A DNA stretch of 64,000 nt from Thalassomonas sp. RHCl1 (GTDB lineage: Bacteria > Pseudomonadota > Gammaproteobacteria > Enterobacterales > Alteromonadaceae): the NCBI RefSeq assembly GCF_947387555.1, contig NZ_CANDNZ010000002.1, forward strand, positions 868,001 to 932,000, read 5' to 3'. The notes under the pieces were generated by a model. It saw only the letters and a program-made list of their open reading frames with translations, made no database searches and was not told the origin of the DNA. Each line of letters begins with the position of its first letter. Positions within the stretch are counted from its first letter, which is position 1. The position numbers and the translations under genes are program-made. Below, in pieces: positions 36,482 through 45,508 of this stretch.

Positions 36482-39400
36482 ATGCTTAACTTTGAAAAAG
36501 CAATAAAAGCGCTCTCGAAATTAACCTTCACCATACGCCTGACCATACTGGGCACTTTCCTACTGGTAACGGCGGCTACCGCTTTAACGGCACTGGCATT
36601 GCAGTTTTATTTAAGCCGTGAAATCGCTTTCACCGCCACCATAACCCAGTTTAACAACATTGCCCAAAACGTCAGTGAACGTTTGGAGGAAATGGATAAT
36701 ACCGGAGAAAACCTCACCCGAATGCTTGAGCTGTACCAGGAATTAAAAGTACCAGCCAGCGCTTCAACCGGCCACCCTTTGCTACCGATACTAACCCGGG
36801 CACTGAGCGACAATAAGCTTATTTACCAGATATTGATCGGCTACCCCGACGGCAGTTCACTACACCTGATCAACTTAAATACCTCGCCACTGATCAGGAA
36901 AAAATTCACCGCCACCTTAAATGACCGCTGGGTGATGATAAAAGTGTTACCGCAAAAGCAGGCAAAAGCCCAGATCTGGGAATATTATAACGCCGGACTG
37001 CAACTGCGTACCAGGCAGCAAAAAAACACCAGTTACGACGCCAGAACACGCCCCTGGTATAAAAAAGCCACCGCCAGCAACCGGGTGATCAAAACCCCGC
37101 CCTACATGTTCAGCTTTTTAAAATCTCCCGGGGTCACCTACGCTAAAAAAACCGCCGGTGACCATGTAGTTGGTGTCGATATCTCATTCCACAGCATGTC
37201 GGCCTTTCTCCGCGATCAGTATATCTCCGAGTCGGGAGAAGTATTCATCTTTAATGACAAGGGCCAGGTGACCGCACGCAGAATCCCCAAATCGGCAAAC
37301 GAACACACCGACACCTCGGCTATTGCCTTATCTCCCCAGGAACAGGCATATATCAAAGCCCTGCCGACAATCCGGGTATCCAATGTCTACGACTTTCCGC
37401 CATTTGAGTTTTCCGTCAGCGGCGCCCCTAAAGGCTACTCGGTGGATTACCTGCAACTGATAGCGAAAAAAACCGGCTTAAGCTTTGAGTTCATCAATGG
37501 CTATAGCTTCAGCCAATTGATCGCCATGTTTCGCAACAACGAAATCGAAATATTGCAATCTATGATCCCAACCCCCGGCAGGCAGGAGTATGCGCTGTTT
37601 TCACAGCCCTATTTCAAAAGCAGGATAGTTGCCATTACCCGTAAAGGCGAGCCGCCAATAAGCCGCTTCGAACAGCTCAAAGGTAAACGCATTGCCTTGC
37701 CCCGCAGCTACGCCCTGAGCGAGTATCTCACCACAGAGCTCCGCGAGAACTTCCCCGAGATCCAACCGGTGATCACCCAGGACTCTTTAGATTCGCTAAA
37801 GGCACTGCAACAAGGACATGCCGATATCTATTTCGAATTAGCACCGGTTACCGAGCATTTAATCAAAAACTACTTCATTAATAATTTAACGCAAAATACT
37901 GCCTTGGCAGAGCTATCAGCCATGTCGGAAAAATTTGCGACTTATCATTTTATGCTCAAGCCAGAAAATGCCCGACTATTGACAATTATCAACAAAGCCA
38001 TAAGCTCGATTACCGACAGCGAAAAGCAGTGGCTGAGTAAGAAATGGCTGCCCTCTTCGCAGCAAAAAAACGACCAAGCCGCCCGGGATAAACTGACCCT
38101 CGACAGATTACCGCACCGACAACTGCTGACCCAGGTGGGCGACGGCCAGGCGACCACGCAGGAACTGACCATCAAAGGTACGGTTTATTTGAGCTATACC
38201 CGGGCACTGCAGTCGCTGGACAACGACAAAGAATACCTGGCAATTTTGATCCCGATAGACAATATTATCGGCCCCTATATGGAGCAGGTTAAAATTTCCT
38301 TGCTGATCACGACTTTGACCATCATCGGCTTTATACCGCTGATCTTTTACCTGACCCGCACCATCGTCAACCCGATCAAACTGCTGATCATGGAAAATGA
38401 CAAAGTCAGAAAGCGCTGCTTTGACCAGGTCACTAAAGTGCCGTCGATGATCAAGGAAATCAACCAACTGTCCCATTCCATGGTTTACATGGCCAGCGCC
38501 ATGGAAAAACACGAAGCCGAGCAAAAAAACCTGCTCGACTCCTTTATTCAGCTGCTGGCCCAGGCCATCGACGATAAATCCCCCTATACCGGCGAGCACT
38601 GTGCCCGGGTGCCTGAACTGGCCTTTATGCTGGCAGAAAAAGCCGATGCCTGCCAAACGGGCCGCTTTGCCAACTTTCATTTTAAAGACGAGCAAGAGTG
38701 GCGGGAATTTAAAGTAGCCGCCTGGCTGCACGACTGCGGCAAAATCACCACCCCCGAACACATAGTAGACAAAGGCAGCAAACTTGAAGCCATCTACAAC
38801 CGTATACACGAAATACGAATGCGTTTTGAAGTACTGCTGCGCGACACCGATATCACCTGCCTGGAGCAAATATCGGCCCACCCCGACCAGGCAGAGCAAC
38901 TAAGGCAGAAACGGGACAGAAAAAAACAGCAAATCGCCGACGACTTCGCCTTTGTCGCCGAATGCAATATCGGCGGCGAATTTATGGACGATGACAAAAT
39001 AACCCGGCTCCGGGCCATTGCCGAACAAACCTGGCAACGCAACCTGGCGGATAACCTGGGTTTATCCCCCGAAGAAAGCCGCAACCTGCCGCCAGAGGAC
39101 ACCTGTCTGCCCTGCACCGAGCCTTTGCTTATCGATAAAGCCAGGCACCTGACCCCGCGCAGCGACGGTGTTAAAAGGCAAAAAGCCTTCGACTTTAAAG
39201 TTCAGGTACCCCGGCACAAGCAAAACCTAGGGGAAATCTACAACCTGAGCATACAACGCGGCACCCTGACCCCGGAAGACCGCTATATCATCAATGAGCA
39301 TATTATCGCCACCATCATGATGCTGGAAACCCTGCCGCTGCCAAAAGAGCTGGCCAAAGTGCCGGAATACGCCGGCGGCCATCATGAAAAGCTCGACGGC

Positions 39401-39685
39401 ACCGGCTACCCGAGACAATTAAACGCCGGGCAACTTTCCATTCCTGCCAGGATCCTCGCCATCGCCGACATCTTCGAGGCCCTGACCGCCTCCGACCGCC
39501 CCTACAAAAAGGGCAAAACCTTAAGCGAATCCCTCAATATCTTGCACCACATGAGTCAAACCTCGCATATCGATACAGACCTGTTCGAACTGTTTTTAAC
39601 CAGCGGCACCTATTTGCAATACGCACAGCGCTTTATGGCAGAAGATAAAATCGATATTACGGATATCAGCGCTTATCTGAGATAA
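36482..39685 (+). CDS. Cache / solute-binding / HD-GYP c-di-GMP phosphodiesterase-like sensor
   Basis: The protein has 1067 residues. An N-terminal membrane helix (about 18-42) is followed by a Cache-like region (45-270, with ARTRPWYKKA and GEVFIFNDKGQV), a complete family 3 solute-binding domain (about 285-522; TIRVSNVYDFPPFEFSVSG and later DIYFELAPVTEHL), then a segment (540-600) that looks like the end of the Cache fold. A second membrane helix (about 603-625) leads to an HD-GYP domain with HD in AWLHDCGK (750-751) and HHEKLDGTGYP (967-977). HD and HH are 216 residues apart, far more than usual, so an insertion of about 150 residues (holding CLPC) is present. The catalytic residues look intact. 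Confidence 0.85.
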   Translation: MLNFEKAIKALSKLTFTIRLTILGTFLLVTAATALTALALQFYLSREIAFTATITQFNNIAQNVSERLEEMDNTGENLTRMLELYQELKVPASASTGHPLLPILTRALSDNKLIYQILIGYPDGSSLHLINLNTSPLIRKKFTATLNDRWVMIKVLPQKQAKAQIWEYYNAGLQLRTRQQKNTSYDARTRPWYKKATASNRVIKTPPYMFSFLKSPGVTYAKKTAGDHVVGVDISFHSMSAFLRDQYISESGEVFIFNDKGQVTARRIPKSANEHTDTSAIALSPQEQAYIKALPTIRVSNVYDFPPFEFSVSGAPKGYSVDYLQLIAKKTGLSFEFINGYSFSQLIAMFRNNEIEILQSMIPTPGRQEYALFSQPYFKSRIVAITRKGEPPISRFEQLKGKRIALPRSYALSEYLTTELRENFPEIQPVITQDSLDSLKALQQGHADIYFELAPVTEHLIKNYFINNLTQNTALAELSAMSEKFATYHFMLKPENARLLTIINKAISSITDSEKQWLSKKWLPSSQQKNDQAARDKLTLDRLPHRQLLTQVGDGQATTQELTIKGTVYLSYTRALQSLDNDKEYLAILIPIDNIIGPYMEQVKISLLITTLTIIGFIPLIFYLTRTIVNPIKLLIMENDKVRKRCFDQVTKVPSMIKEINQLSHSMVYMASAMEKHEAEQKNLLDSFIQLLAQAIDDKSPYTGEHCARVPELAFMLAEKADACQTGRFANFHFKDEQEWREFKVAAWLHDCGKITTPEHIVDKGSKLEAIYNRIHEIRMRFEVLLRDTDITCLEQISAHPDQAEQLRQKRDRKKQQIADDFAFVAECNIGGEFMDDDKITRLRAIAEQTWQRNLADNLGLSPEESRNLPPEDTCLPCTEPLLIDKARHLTPRSDGVKRQKAFDFKVQVPRHKQNLGEIYNLSIQRGTLTPEDRYIINEHIIATIMMLETLPLPKELAKVPEYAGGHHEKLDGTGYPRQLNAGQLSIPARILAIADIFEALTASDRPYKKGKTLSESLNILHHMSQTSHIDTDLFELFLTSGTYLQYAQRFMAEDKIDITDISAYLR

Positions 39686-40162
39686 AAGGCATAAAAAAGC
39701 TAAAGAGCGCAAGCAGGAAACCCAAATAAAAATCACAGAAAACGGCCGGTTTGGCAGAAAAACTGGCTCAACCTTGTAAAAACAGCCGTCAAACCGGGGG
39801 AAAACGGCCCGGGGCCAGCTATCCCCCTTAGAACAGCACACAAAATACCACCTAACTTTCAAATATTTAAAAATTATTTCCTCAATAGTCCCGAATCATC
39901 TAAACAACAAAAACAAAACAACCATTTAGACTAAAAATTCATCCCCTCCATATGGATTTATCCCCCCTTTTACACTATAAAAAGTAATGGAAAACCAACC
40001 ATAGGAGTCACTTTAAACACAGCGGTTTACCCGCCCGAATATAAGCGCGGACAAACAGCAAGCAGACAAGCAACATAAGCAATACAGACACAACAAGCGC
40101 TACCCCTGAGTGGTAGGACACCCAGAGATAGCTAACCTCAATAGATACATAGGATATCCATC
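39686..40162. other. Long intergenic region
   Basis: About 477 bases, A-rich on the plus strand. It has only a weak hairpin (CTACC / GGTAG at 40100-40116) and no convincing ORF or terminator. Confidence 0.4.
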
Positions 40163-40408
40163 ATGGCTAAAGATAATGATATGTCAGAGTTAAACTCGGC
40201 TAAAGTTTTTTTAACACCTTTTTTAAAAAGCATTTCCCACAGGCTACCGAGCAAACAGCCAAGCCGGCACACCAGCAACCCCAATCACGGGCAGCCGCCA
40301 ACTGCCGGCAATACTAACCTCAATAGGATAACGGTTTCTGATGCGAGGCACTCTCGCTGTTGGCGCACAGCTCAGCAGATGATGCTTGCTAAAGGCTCTT
40401 TGTCATGA
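40163..40408 (+). CDS. Hypothetical 81-residue protein upstream of a ribbon-helix-helix gene
   Basis: The 81-residue hydrophilic protein is rich in Ser, Arg, Asn and Pro, with no recognisable domain. Support comes from an AGGATAT ribosome site about 9 bases before the ATG and an ATGA overlap with the next gene (start 40405, stop 40408), which suggests coupling. It could instead be a translated leader. Confidence 0.4.
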   Translation: MAKDNDMSELNSAKVFLTPFLKSISHRLPSKQPSRHTSNPNHGQPPTAGNTNLNRITVSDARHSRCWRTAQQMMLAKGSLS

Positions 40409-40587
40409 AAAAGCTAGCCGTACTAACCGTTAGGGTGGATTCGGCGACAGATGACGCCATTCAGGCGTTAGCTCAGGCAGATGACAGAAGTGTTGCCTGG
40501 ATCGCCCGCATGCTGATCACCGAAGCACTCGAAGCCCGTAAAGGTGCAAAACCCCAAAATGACAAGCAACAGCCGGGCAAAAGCTAA
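40405..40587 (+). CDS. Ribbon-helix-helix (CopG/Arc-type) protein
   Basis: The 60-residue protein holds one ribbon-helix-helix: the strand VLTVRVDSATDDAI, helix one IQALAQADDRS, and helix two VAWIARMLITEALEAR, then a charged tail. Such proteins are small dimeric DNA-binding regulators, often antitoxins. No toxin-like gene follows; a terminator does. Its overlap with the preceding 81-residue ORF makes that product the only candidate partner. Confidence 0.7.
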   Translation: MKKLAVLTVRVDSATDDAIQALAQADDRSVAWIARMLITEALEARKGAKPQNDKQQPGKS

Positions 40588-40639
40588 TTTATAGCTACAA
40601 CGAGTAAAATTAGCACAGGCCAAACAGCACCGGACAGCC

Positions 40640-40669
40640 AAAACGGATTGCCAACAACAATCCGTTTTT
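40640..40669 (+). terminator. Rho-independent terminator
   Basis: AAAACGGATTG, 7-base loop, CAATCCGTTTT, extending to a five-T run. It ends the two-gene unit before it. The rest of the 40588-40947 gap holds no supported gene. Confidence 0.85.
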
Positions 40670-40947
40670 AATTGCCAATAAACCGCTGTCCAGCTTTTGC
40701 ATTAGTCCAGCTTTTGCAATGCTGCTGGCTTTTAGCTTTTCCCTGTAAACATACCGCCCGCTTGCCCGGGGGATAAAGCAATAACAGTACAGCATCAGGG
40801 AAAAAGCCGACCCGGTGCAGGCATAACTTTTTCGGGCAGGAAGCCTTTTAGCCAAGATAAAGAAAAACGCATAAATCCGGTTATATGCTCTCCCGCATGC
40901 CCAGGCAGGCCGAGGCAGGATGAAACTAAAGCCGCAATCCCAAACAG

Positions 40948-41859
40948 TTAAAACTTCGCCATCGGATAGGTAAAAAACAACAAATGCAGCATATTCAGCA
41001 GAAAATGCACCACTATCGCCACACTCAGCCGCCCGCTATAGAGATAAGTAAAACCATATAAGGCCCCGGCCAGTGTCGCCACCACAACATAAGCGACACC
41101 GCCGCCAAAGTGAGCAAGCCCGAACAACACACTGGCAATGGCCATTGCCCCATAAGCCGCCGTTTTCGCCGAATACTTCAGGCTAAATTTCTCGGTTAAC
41201 TTTTGCTGGATAAAGCCCCTGAAAAACGCCTCTTCGGCAACACAGGTAAACAACAGGTTATTAATGGCAAACAGCCACCACCACCCGGGCAGGCTGAACT
41301 CAAGCAGGATCAACTCCATCAGGAATGCGGTGATAAAAATCAGCCCGATAGCCCCGCTAATGCCAAAGACCGGCTTAACATGCTTGCCCACCGAAACATG
41401 CTGCTCCTGCGCCGCCTGGAAAATACCCGGCAAAATAACCTGCCGGTTAAGCATCCCCGGCAGCATTAACAGCAAAGCAAAAAACAACATAGGCTTGTCC
41501 AGGTTCAGATAGAGAGTAAAGGGCAAACTTTGCGCGCCGGTAGTAACCTGATCTAAAACATGCAAATTATTAAAACCCGGCAATAAATGGGCGGCTAGCG
41601 CCAAACACCAGACAACCACGACCCCCTGCACTAAGGTTTTTACCTTCCCCGATAAAAACTGCTGCCCCCCGGCCAGGGCAAAACCCGCTAACAACACGGC
41701 TGCGCCGACAAAGGTGAGGTGTTGGTAGATAAGTGCCAGCACTAAGGTCACCGCCAAAGGCGCCAGCCATAAACGTTTACTATAAAAAGCGCTGATAACG
41801 GTAAGCGCCAGGCATAACCAGATGAAACCGCTGTGTTGTAATTCGTTCAGGTAATACAT
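40948..41859 (-). CDS. CPBP-family intramembrane glutamic endopeptidase
   Basis: The 303-residue protein is very hydrophobic, with about eight helices. It has the CPBP (Rce1-like) signature AEEAFFRGF (Glu209, Glu210, Arg214), a histidine in LFGLAHFGGG (His250) and another in VVHFLLNMLH (His285). These are the expected catalytic residues. Bacterial members are linked to bacteriocin immunity or protein processing; the substrate here is unknown. It stands alone on its strand. Confidence 0.9.
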   Translation of the reverse strand: MYYLNELQHSGFIWLCLALTVISAFYSKRLWLAPLAVTLVLALIYQHLTFVGAAVLLAGFALAGGQQFLSGKVKTLVQGVVVVWCLALAAHLLPGFNNLHVLDQVTTGAQSLPFTLYLNLDKPMLFFALLLMLPGMLNRQVILPGIFQAAQEQHVSVGKHVKPVFGISGAIGLIFITAFLMELILLEFSLPGWWWLFAINNLLFTCVAEEAFFRGFIQQKLTEKFSLKYSAKTAAYGAMAIASVLFGLAHFGGGVAYVVVATLAGALYGFTYLYSGRLSVAIVVHFLLNMLHLLFFTYPMAKF

Positions 41860-41971
41860 AATGTTTTTATTGGGGTTGGGCTTTATCCTTTAATGCCGAG
41901 AGCTTAACATTTTTTTGTTCGCCAGGGACAGATTCGCCCTGTAAATCTTTTTTTATCAAGGCACTAAGCGG

Positions 41972-42433
41972 TTAAGGTTTGCAATTTGTATAATTTACCT
42001 GCTTGAACGCCCCGGCTTGCGTATTCGTCTGTTTGCTTTGATAGTGAATGCCTGTCGAAGCCTGCCATGTGAGAACGTCAATCATATTAACGGGCCTTGA
42101 TCGTGTCGTGCCCGTGACCAGGTTGGTTTCCTGCCATTGATAGAGAAATCCGGTCAGCTCTACCCGGTCGCCGTCTTTAAATGCAGCTACAGCATGCGGG
42201 TCGGGAATGTCAGTCGGCATATTGGGAAATATGCCCGTATCCGTTATTTTTCCATCCATCACCCGATAAAACTTGGTACACAGCGGATCGCCGGTAACCG
42301 TAAAATACTCCGCTTCTATCGTTATAGGGCTGTTACTGATACGCACGTATTGGCGCTGCATGTAAGGTTCAGATAGCCAGAGAAAGCCGGCGATTAAACA
42401 CAATACAAGTAAAAACACTGATTTTACCTTCAT
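41972..42433 (-). CDS. Membrane-anchored hypothetical protein
   Basis: The 153-residue protein has an N-terminal hydrophobic segment (VFLLVLCLIAGFLWL), probably an uncleaved anchor or signal peptide. A small soluble domain with two cysteines follows (LCTKFYR and the C-terminal NCKP), which could form a disulfide. I recognise no family. Confidence 0.6.
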   Translation of the reverse strand: MKVKSVFLLVLCLIAGFLWLSEPYMQRQYVRISNSPITIEAEYFTVTGDPLCTKFYRVMDGKITDTGIFPNMPTDIPDPHAVAAFKDGDRVELTGFLYQWQETNLVTGTTRSRPVNMIDVLTWQASTGIHYQSKQTNTQAGAFKQVNYTNCKP

Positions 42434-42582
42434 AAACTATGCTCCGGTAGTGATTAGGATAGAAGCAGCTATCAAGTAACTGATGCCGGTAATGTAAATT
42501 AACCGGACTTTATCATGCTGGTATCCATAAAACCGGACATGGTCTAGACTTTTCTTGTTCAATAAAAAGCAATCAGGGACTG

Positions 42583-43770
42583 ATGACCATGACTTGGCTT
42601 AATACAGGAAGTATTTCAGAAAAAGATGCCTTTGACACCCTCGCACTCGACCGCCAAAGCGCCATAGATTATGGGTTAAGGCTACCCAATGATTATGCCT
42701 ATCATAAAACACAGTTTGCCCAGCAGGCTCTTGCCATGCTGTCCAGCTTAAACGATTATGACCAGTATCAGGTGCTCAGGGAAATTGTCTTTATTAGCTC
42801 GAATCCCGGTACGCCTTCATCAGTCAGGCACAGCTTAAATCCGTTCAACCGTATATATAGAACCAGATACCCTTTCCAAAGTTACCATTATCTTATTGAA
42901 TATAAACTAACTACAGATGATAAAGTTATCATCAGCGATATCCTTTTTGACAAGCAACTACGTGGCAGTAAAAGCAACAGCGCCGCCGAACGAACTATGT
43001 TGTATCACGTAGACAGGGTTCCAAATGGTCCTTCTTATGATGAAGCAAAACCACAGAAAGAAATTGATAAACTCACCGGAGCATGGCAAACCCCAATAGC
43101 GACAACACAAATACGCACCGAGCATGCCGCGGTCAACGGCATGAAAAATGATTTGGACAAAGCTGCCTGGTTGATGGGCACCCATGCCGATGCGGCTTAT
43201 CAAACCGATACCATTAAAGCCTATACCTTGTTTCATAACCCCTCAGATAATACCGGACTAGATGTAATAGAATGTGCTTTTGACAAACGCCAGGGCAGTA
43301 AATCACACAATGCCCAGCATTTAGCCGCAGTGCTTGCCCAGCGCCATCAACAAGGTAAAGCAACTAAATGGGTGGCACATAGCCAAGGGGTTATTGTTTT
43401 TTGTGCAGCCTTAGAGCATTATCGTCTTCATTACGGCGATGAGTTAAAAGAACAACAACTCGCAGTACACGGCAGTGGTGCCAATATCGAAAGATTAACC
43501 CGAATTGCCAGCAACCTGGGGGTGAAAATACACCAACCTAGAAATAACCCTTTTGATATTGTGCCGAATATTGCCGGTGGTAATGACTTATCCCCCAGCA
43601 GTTTAGTGCGTTGTTTAAAGTTCAGCGGCTTGGTTATCAGCGGCAGTATTGGCGGCAGCCCACATACCTTGCCGTTTTTAGGGTTGAAAACTTATCACAA
43701 GCAGCTGACCATGCTGGGTGACTATAAGAATGCCGCCCGGGTACAGAAATATATTGATAAAATTGGATAA
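42583..43770 (+). CDS. Candidate alpha/beta-hydrolase effector (lipase-like serine motif)
   Basis: The 395-residue protein has no signal peptide or membrane helix. The C-terminal half has a serine-hydrolase nucleophile elbow, KWVAHSQGVIVF (Ser267), preceded by an unusually long helix. The family consensus GxSxG is AxSxG here, as in some phospholipase effectors. The N-terminal 130 residues form a separate domain with a beta-rich segment (YHYLIEYKLTTDDKVIISDI). AGGG lies before both possible ATGs (42583, 42589). A second ORF follows after 11 bp, the spacing of an effector-immunity pair. Function is inferred from the motif and the layout only. Confidence 0.5.
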   Translation: MTMTWLNTGSISEKDAFDTLALDRQSAIDYGLRLPNDYAYHKTQFAQQALAMLSSLNDYDQYQVLREIVFISSNPGTPSSVRHSLNPFNRIYRTRYPFQSYHYLIEYKLTTDDKVIISDILFDKQLRGSKSNSAAERTMLYHVDRVPNGPSYDEAKPQKEIDKLTGAWQTPIATTQIRTEHAAVNGMKNDLDKAAWLMGTHADAAYQTDTIKAYTLFHNPSDNTGLDVIECAFDKRQGSKSHNAQHLAAVLAQRHQQGKATKWVAHSQGVIVFCAALEHYRLHYGDELKEQQLAVHGSGANIERLTRIASNLGVKIHQPRNNPFDIVPNIAGGNDLSPSSLVRCLKFSGLVISGSIGGSPHTLPFLGLKTYHKQLTMLGDYKNAARVQKYIDKIG

Positions 43771-43781
43771 GGCCAAGAATT

Positions 43782-44651
43782 ATGATAATGCATTTGCTAA
43801 AAGGTTACTGGCGCGGCTTTGTCGGCGGCCCCGATTTCAACGACCAGCAAACACTGCAATTTATATTGGAAGATCACCAGCTCAGTATCAATCTGCCACA
43901 AAGCAACCTGATCACAGAAGAACCACCTAGGCCAGTTAATTTTCCTTATAAATCAGAAGGCTGGTTTGACTCACATAAAGAACAGCAGCAACACAATAGC
44001 TGGGTGCATATCAATACAGCGCTTTGGATGTATCTACCGGTGATTTCCTTCACACCCAGTTCGGAATATGGCATGTTAGGCTGTTCCTTATGGATAAAAC
44101 GCCTGCCTGCCGGTGCTAAGATAGATCCTTTTAACCTCAAAGCATTAGCCCGCTTTGTTATTGATGAATATGATAGCTTTCATAATGGCGACATAGACGA
44201 AAACTTAGCGGCCGGGAGAAATACCCAAATCAAACGAGATCTTGAAAAAGAATCTGCGGCCCGATCAACCCCTTATAGTGAAGAACGTTTTGCAGAAGCA
44301 CTAAAGTTGGATATTGAATGTCATGGCCAACCGCCGATCCCACCGGCCAAAATAGTTAACTTTGATAACCACCAATGGGTGTTCTACCAAGAAGTAAGAG
44401 CAAATAGCCGAAGCAGAAAAGATTATTACTGCCTGGGGCTTGATCAGCAGCATTACTTAGTTTGCCGTTTTACTCACAGGGTGGACTTGGGCAGCAAACA
44501 TAAAAAGTGGCGTGACCATGCCTTCGCTGCGCAAGAAAAAATTATCAAAAGTATTGCGTTAACGCCTATAGAAGAGTCTGTTCAAATACCAACGGAGAAT
44601 ACAGCTGGCAGAAGCAATTTACTCGAAACAACTGCAGCACAAAAGTCATAA
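43782..44651 (+). CDS. Hypothetical protein, possible partner or immunity protein
   Basis: The 289-residue soluble protein has no signal peptide and no recognised domain. It is Trp- and Tyr-rich in the middle (SWVHINTALWMYLPVISFTP) and ends with a low-complexity Thr/Glu-rich tail. It is 11 bp downstream of the candidate hydrolase and clearly co-transcribed. The position suits an immunity protein or chaperone for that enzyme. Confidence 0.55.
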   Translation: MIMHLLKGYWRGFVGGPDFNDQQTLQFILEDHQLSINLPQSNLITEEPPRPVNFPYKSEGWFDSHKEQQQHNSWVHINTALWMYLPVISFTPSSEYGMLGCSLWIKRLPAGAKIDPFNLKALARFVIDEYDSFHNGDIDENLAAGRNTQIKRDLEKESAARSTPYSEERFAEALKLDIECHGQPPIPPAKIVNFDNHQWVFYQEVRANSRSRKDYYCLGLDQQHYLVCRFTHRVDLGSKHKKWRDHAFAAQEKIIKSIALTPIEESVQIPTENTAGRSNLLETTAAQKS

Positions 44652-44730
44652 CAGCAAGCCACTTGCATCCTATCGTGGATAATGACCTAAAAAACTTAGC
44701 ACAAGGCCAGAAAACAATATCGGAATAGCA

Positions 44731-44856
44731 ATAAAACATAAAATACTTTTATGCTGTTTGCTATTAGTCTTTGCCACGCTACTGGCACTTACCTACTACG
44801 ATATGACAAAAATGGATACCGACAAAGTGCTACAGTTACTAAACATTGTCAAATAA
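44731..44856 (+). pseudogene. Short membrane-anchored peptide frame without a standard start codon
   Basis: The frame encodes a basic start (IKHK), a strong hydrophobic stretch (LLCCLLLVFATLLALTYY) and a polar amphipathic tail to a stop at 44856: 41 residues. It looks like a genuine single-helix membrane protein. The only start-like codon with a ribosome site (GGA, 6 bases upstream) is ATA at 44731; no ATG, GTG or TTG occurs before the hydrophobic part. It is either a gene whose ATG mutated or one using a rare start. Confidence 0.4.
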
Positions 44857-45033
44857 TTCACGAGCTAAACTGCTTAAAATCAAGCTATTGGTACTTGATA
44901 TTGAAATATGGGCAGGTTTTGCCCATAAATAGCACAATGCTTTCGCCCGTGTAGGAAGGCAATAAAAGTAGCAACGCCTGGCGCACAGATATCATCAACA
45001 AGAGTCAGGGGGCAAATCCAGCTAGCTAAAATA

Positions 45034-45381
45034 ATGAAGGCCGGTAATGTGAAATATTTAAAATTTATAAATTTTATGCTTTTGCTGCTGCAAACCATTA
45101 CCTTTGTGGTTATTGCCCTCATCTTGCATGTTGCTAATGCACAATTTAATGCAATAAGCGACAGCAGGTATGGTGCTGATTCGGCCTTAATGAATAATGC
45201 CTTGCTTGATTTTTTTACCAATACCTTCTTTGCCGTTGCCATCCTGCTGACCGGTATTTTTGTTTGTTATCAGGCCCTGCGCGTAAAAGATCTTAAGGTT
45301 AAATTATCTATCAATGGTGCAGCCTATTTTATATATACCTCAATTGGCACCTTGCTCATTTATCATTTGTATATGGTGTAA
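45034..45381 (+). CDS. Small membrane protein of unknown function
   Basis: The protein has 115 residues with three predicted helices (about 10-32, 63-82 and 93-113). The start may be the ATG at 45034 or, with a better ribosome site (AAGG), the GTG at 45049. It follows the candidate hydrolase cluster and could be a membrane immunity protein, but nothing in the sequence proves that. Confidence 0.55.
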   Translation: MKAGNVKYLKFINFMLLLLQTITFVVIALILHVANAQFNAISDSRYGADSALMNNALLDFFTNTFFAVAILLTGIFVCYQALRVKDLKVKLSINGAAYFIYTSIGTLLIYHLYMV

Positions 45382-45508
45382 TTATCAATATTGGCGGTTT
45401 AGGGACAGTTTTCGCAAAAGTGCTCAGCACCTGCGCCGAGTTCTGCTCATACCAGGCTGCACTATACTGGCTATAAGTTAACACCCGGTAAAAGTATAAG
45501 GATCAGGT

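Noticed and set aside
38108-38899. A 263-codon minus-strand frame inside the HD-GYP gene
   Set aside because: Shadow frame; the plus strand encodes intact membrane and HD-GYP motifs here.
40610-40855. An 81-codon minus-strand frame
   Set aside because: It overlaps a clear terminator and has no ribosome site or domain.
44907-44927. Hairpin TATGGGCA / TGCCCATA as a terminator
   Set aside because: No T-run follows on either strand.
44751-44954. A 67-codon frame starting at ATG 44751
   Set aside because: A different frame over the same bases (44731-44856) gives a typical membrane helix and tail, so this one is probably a shadow.
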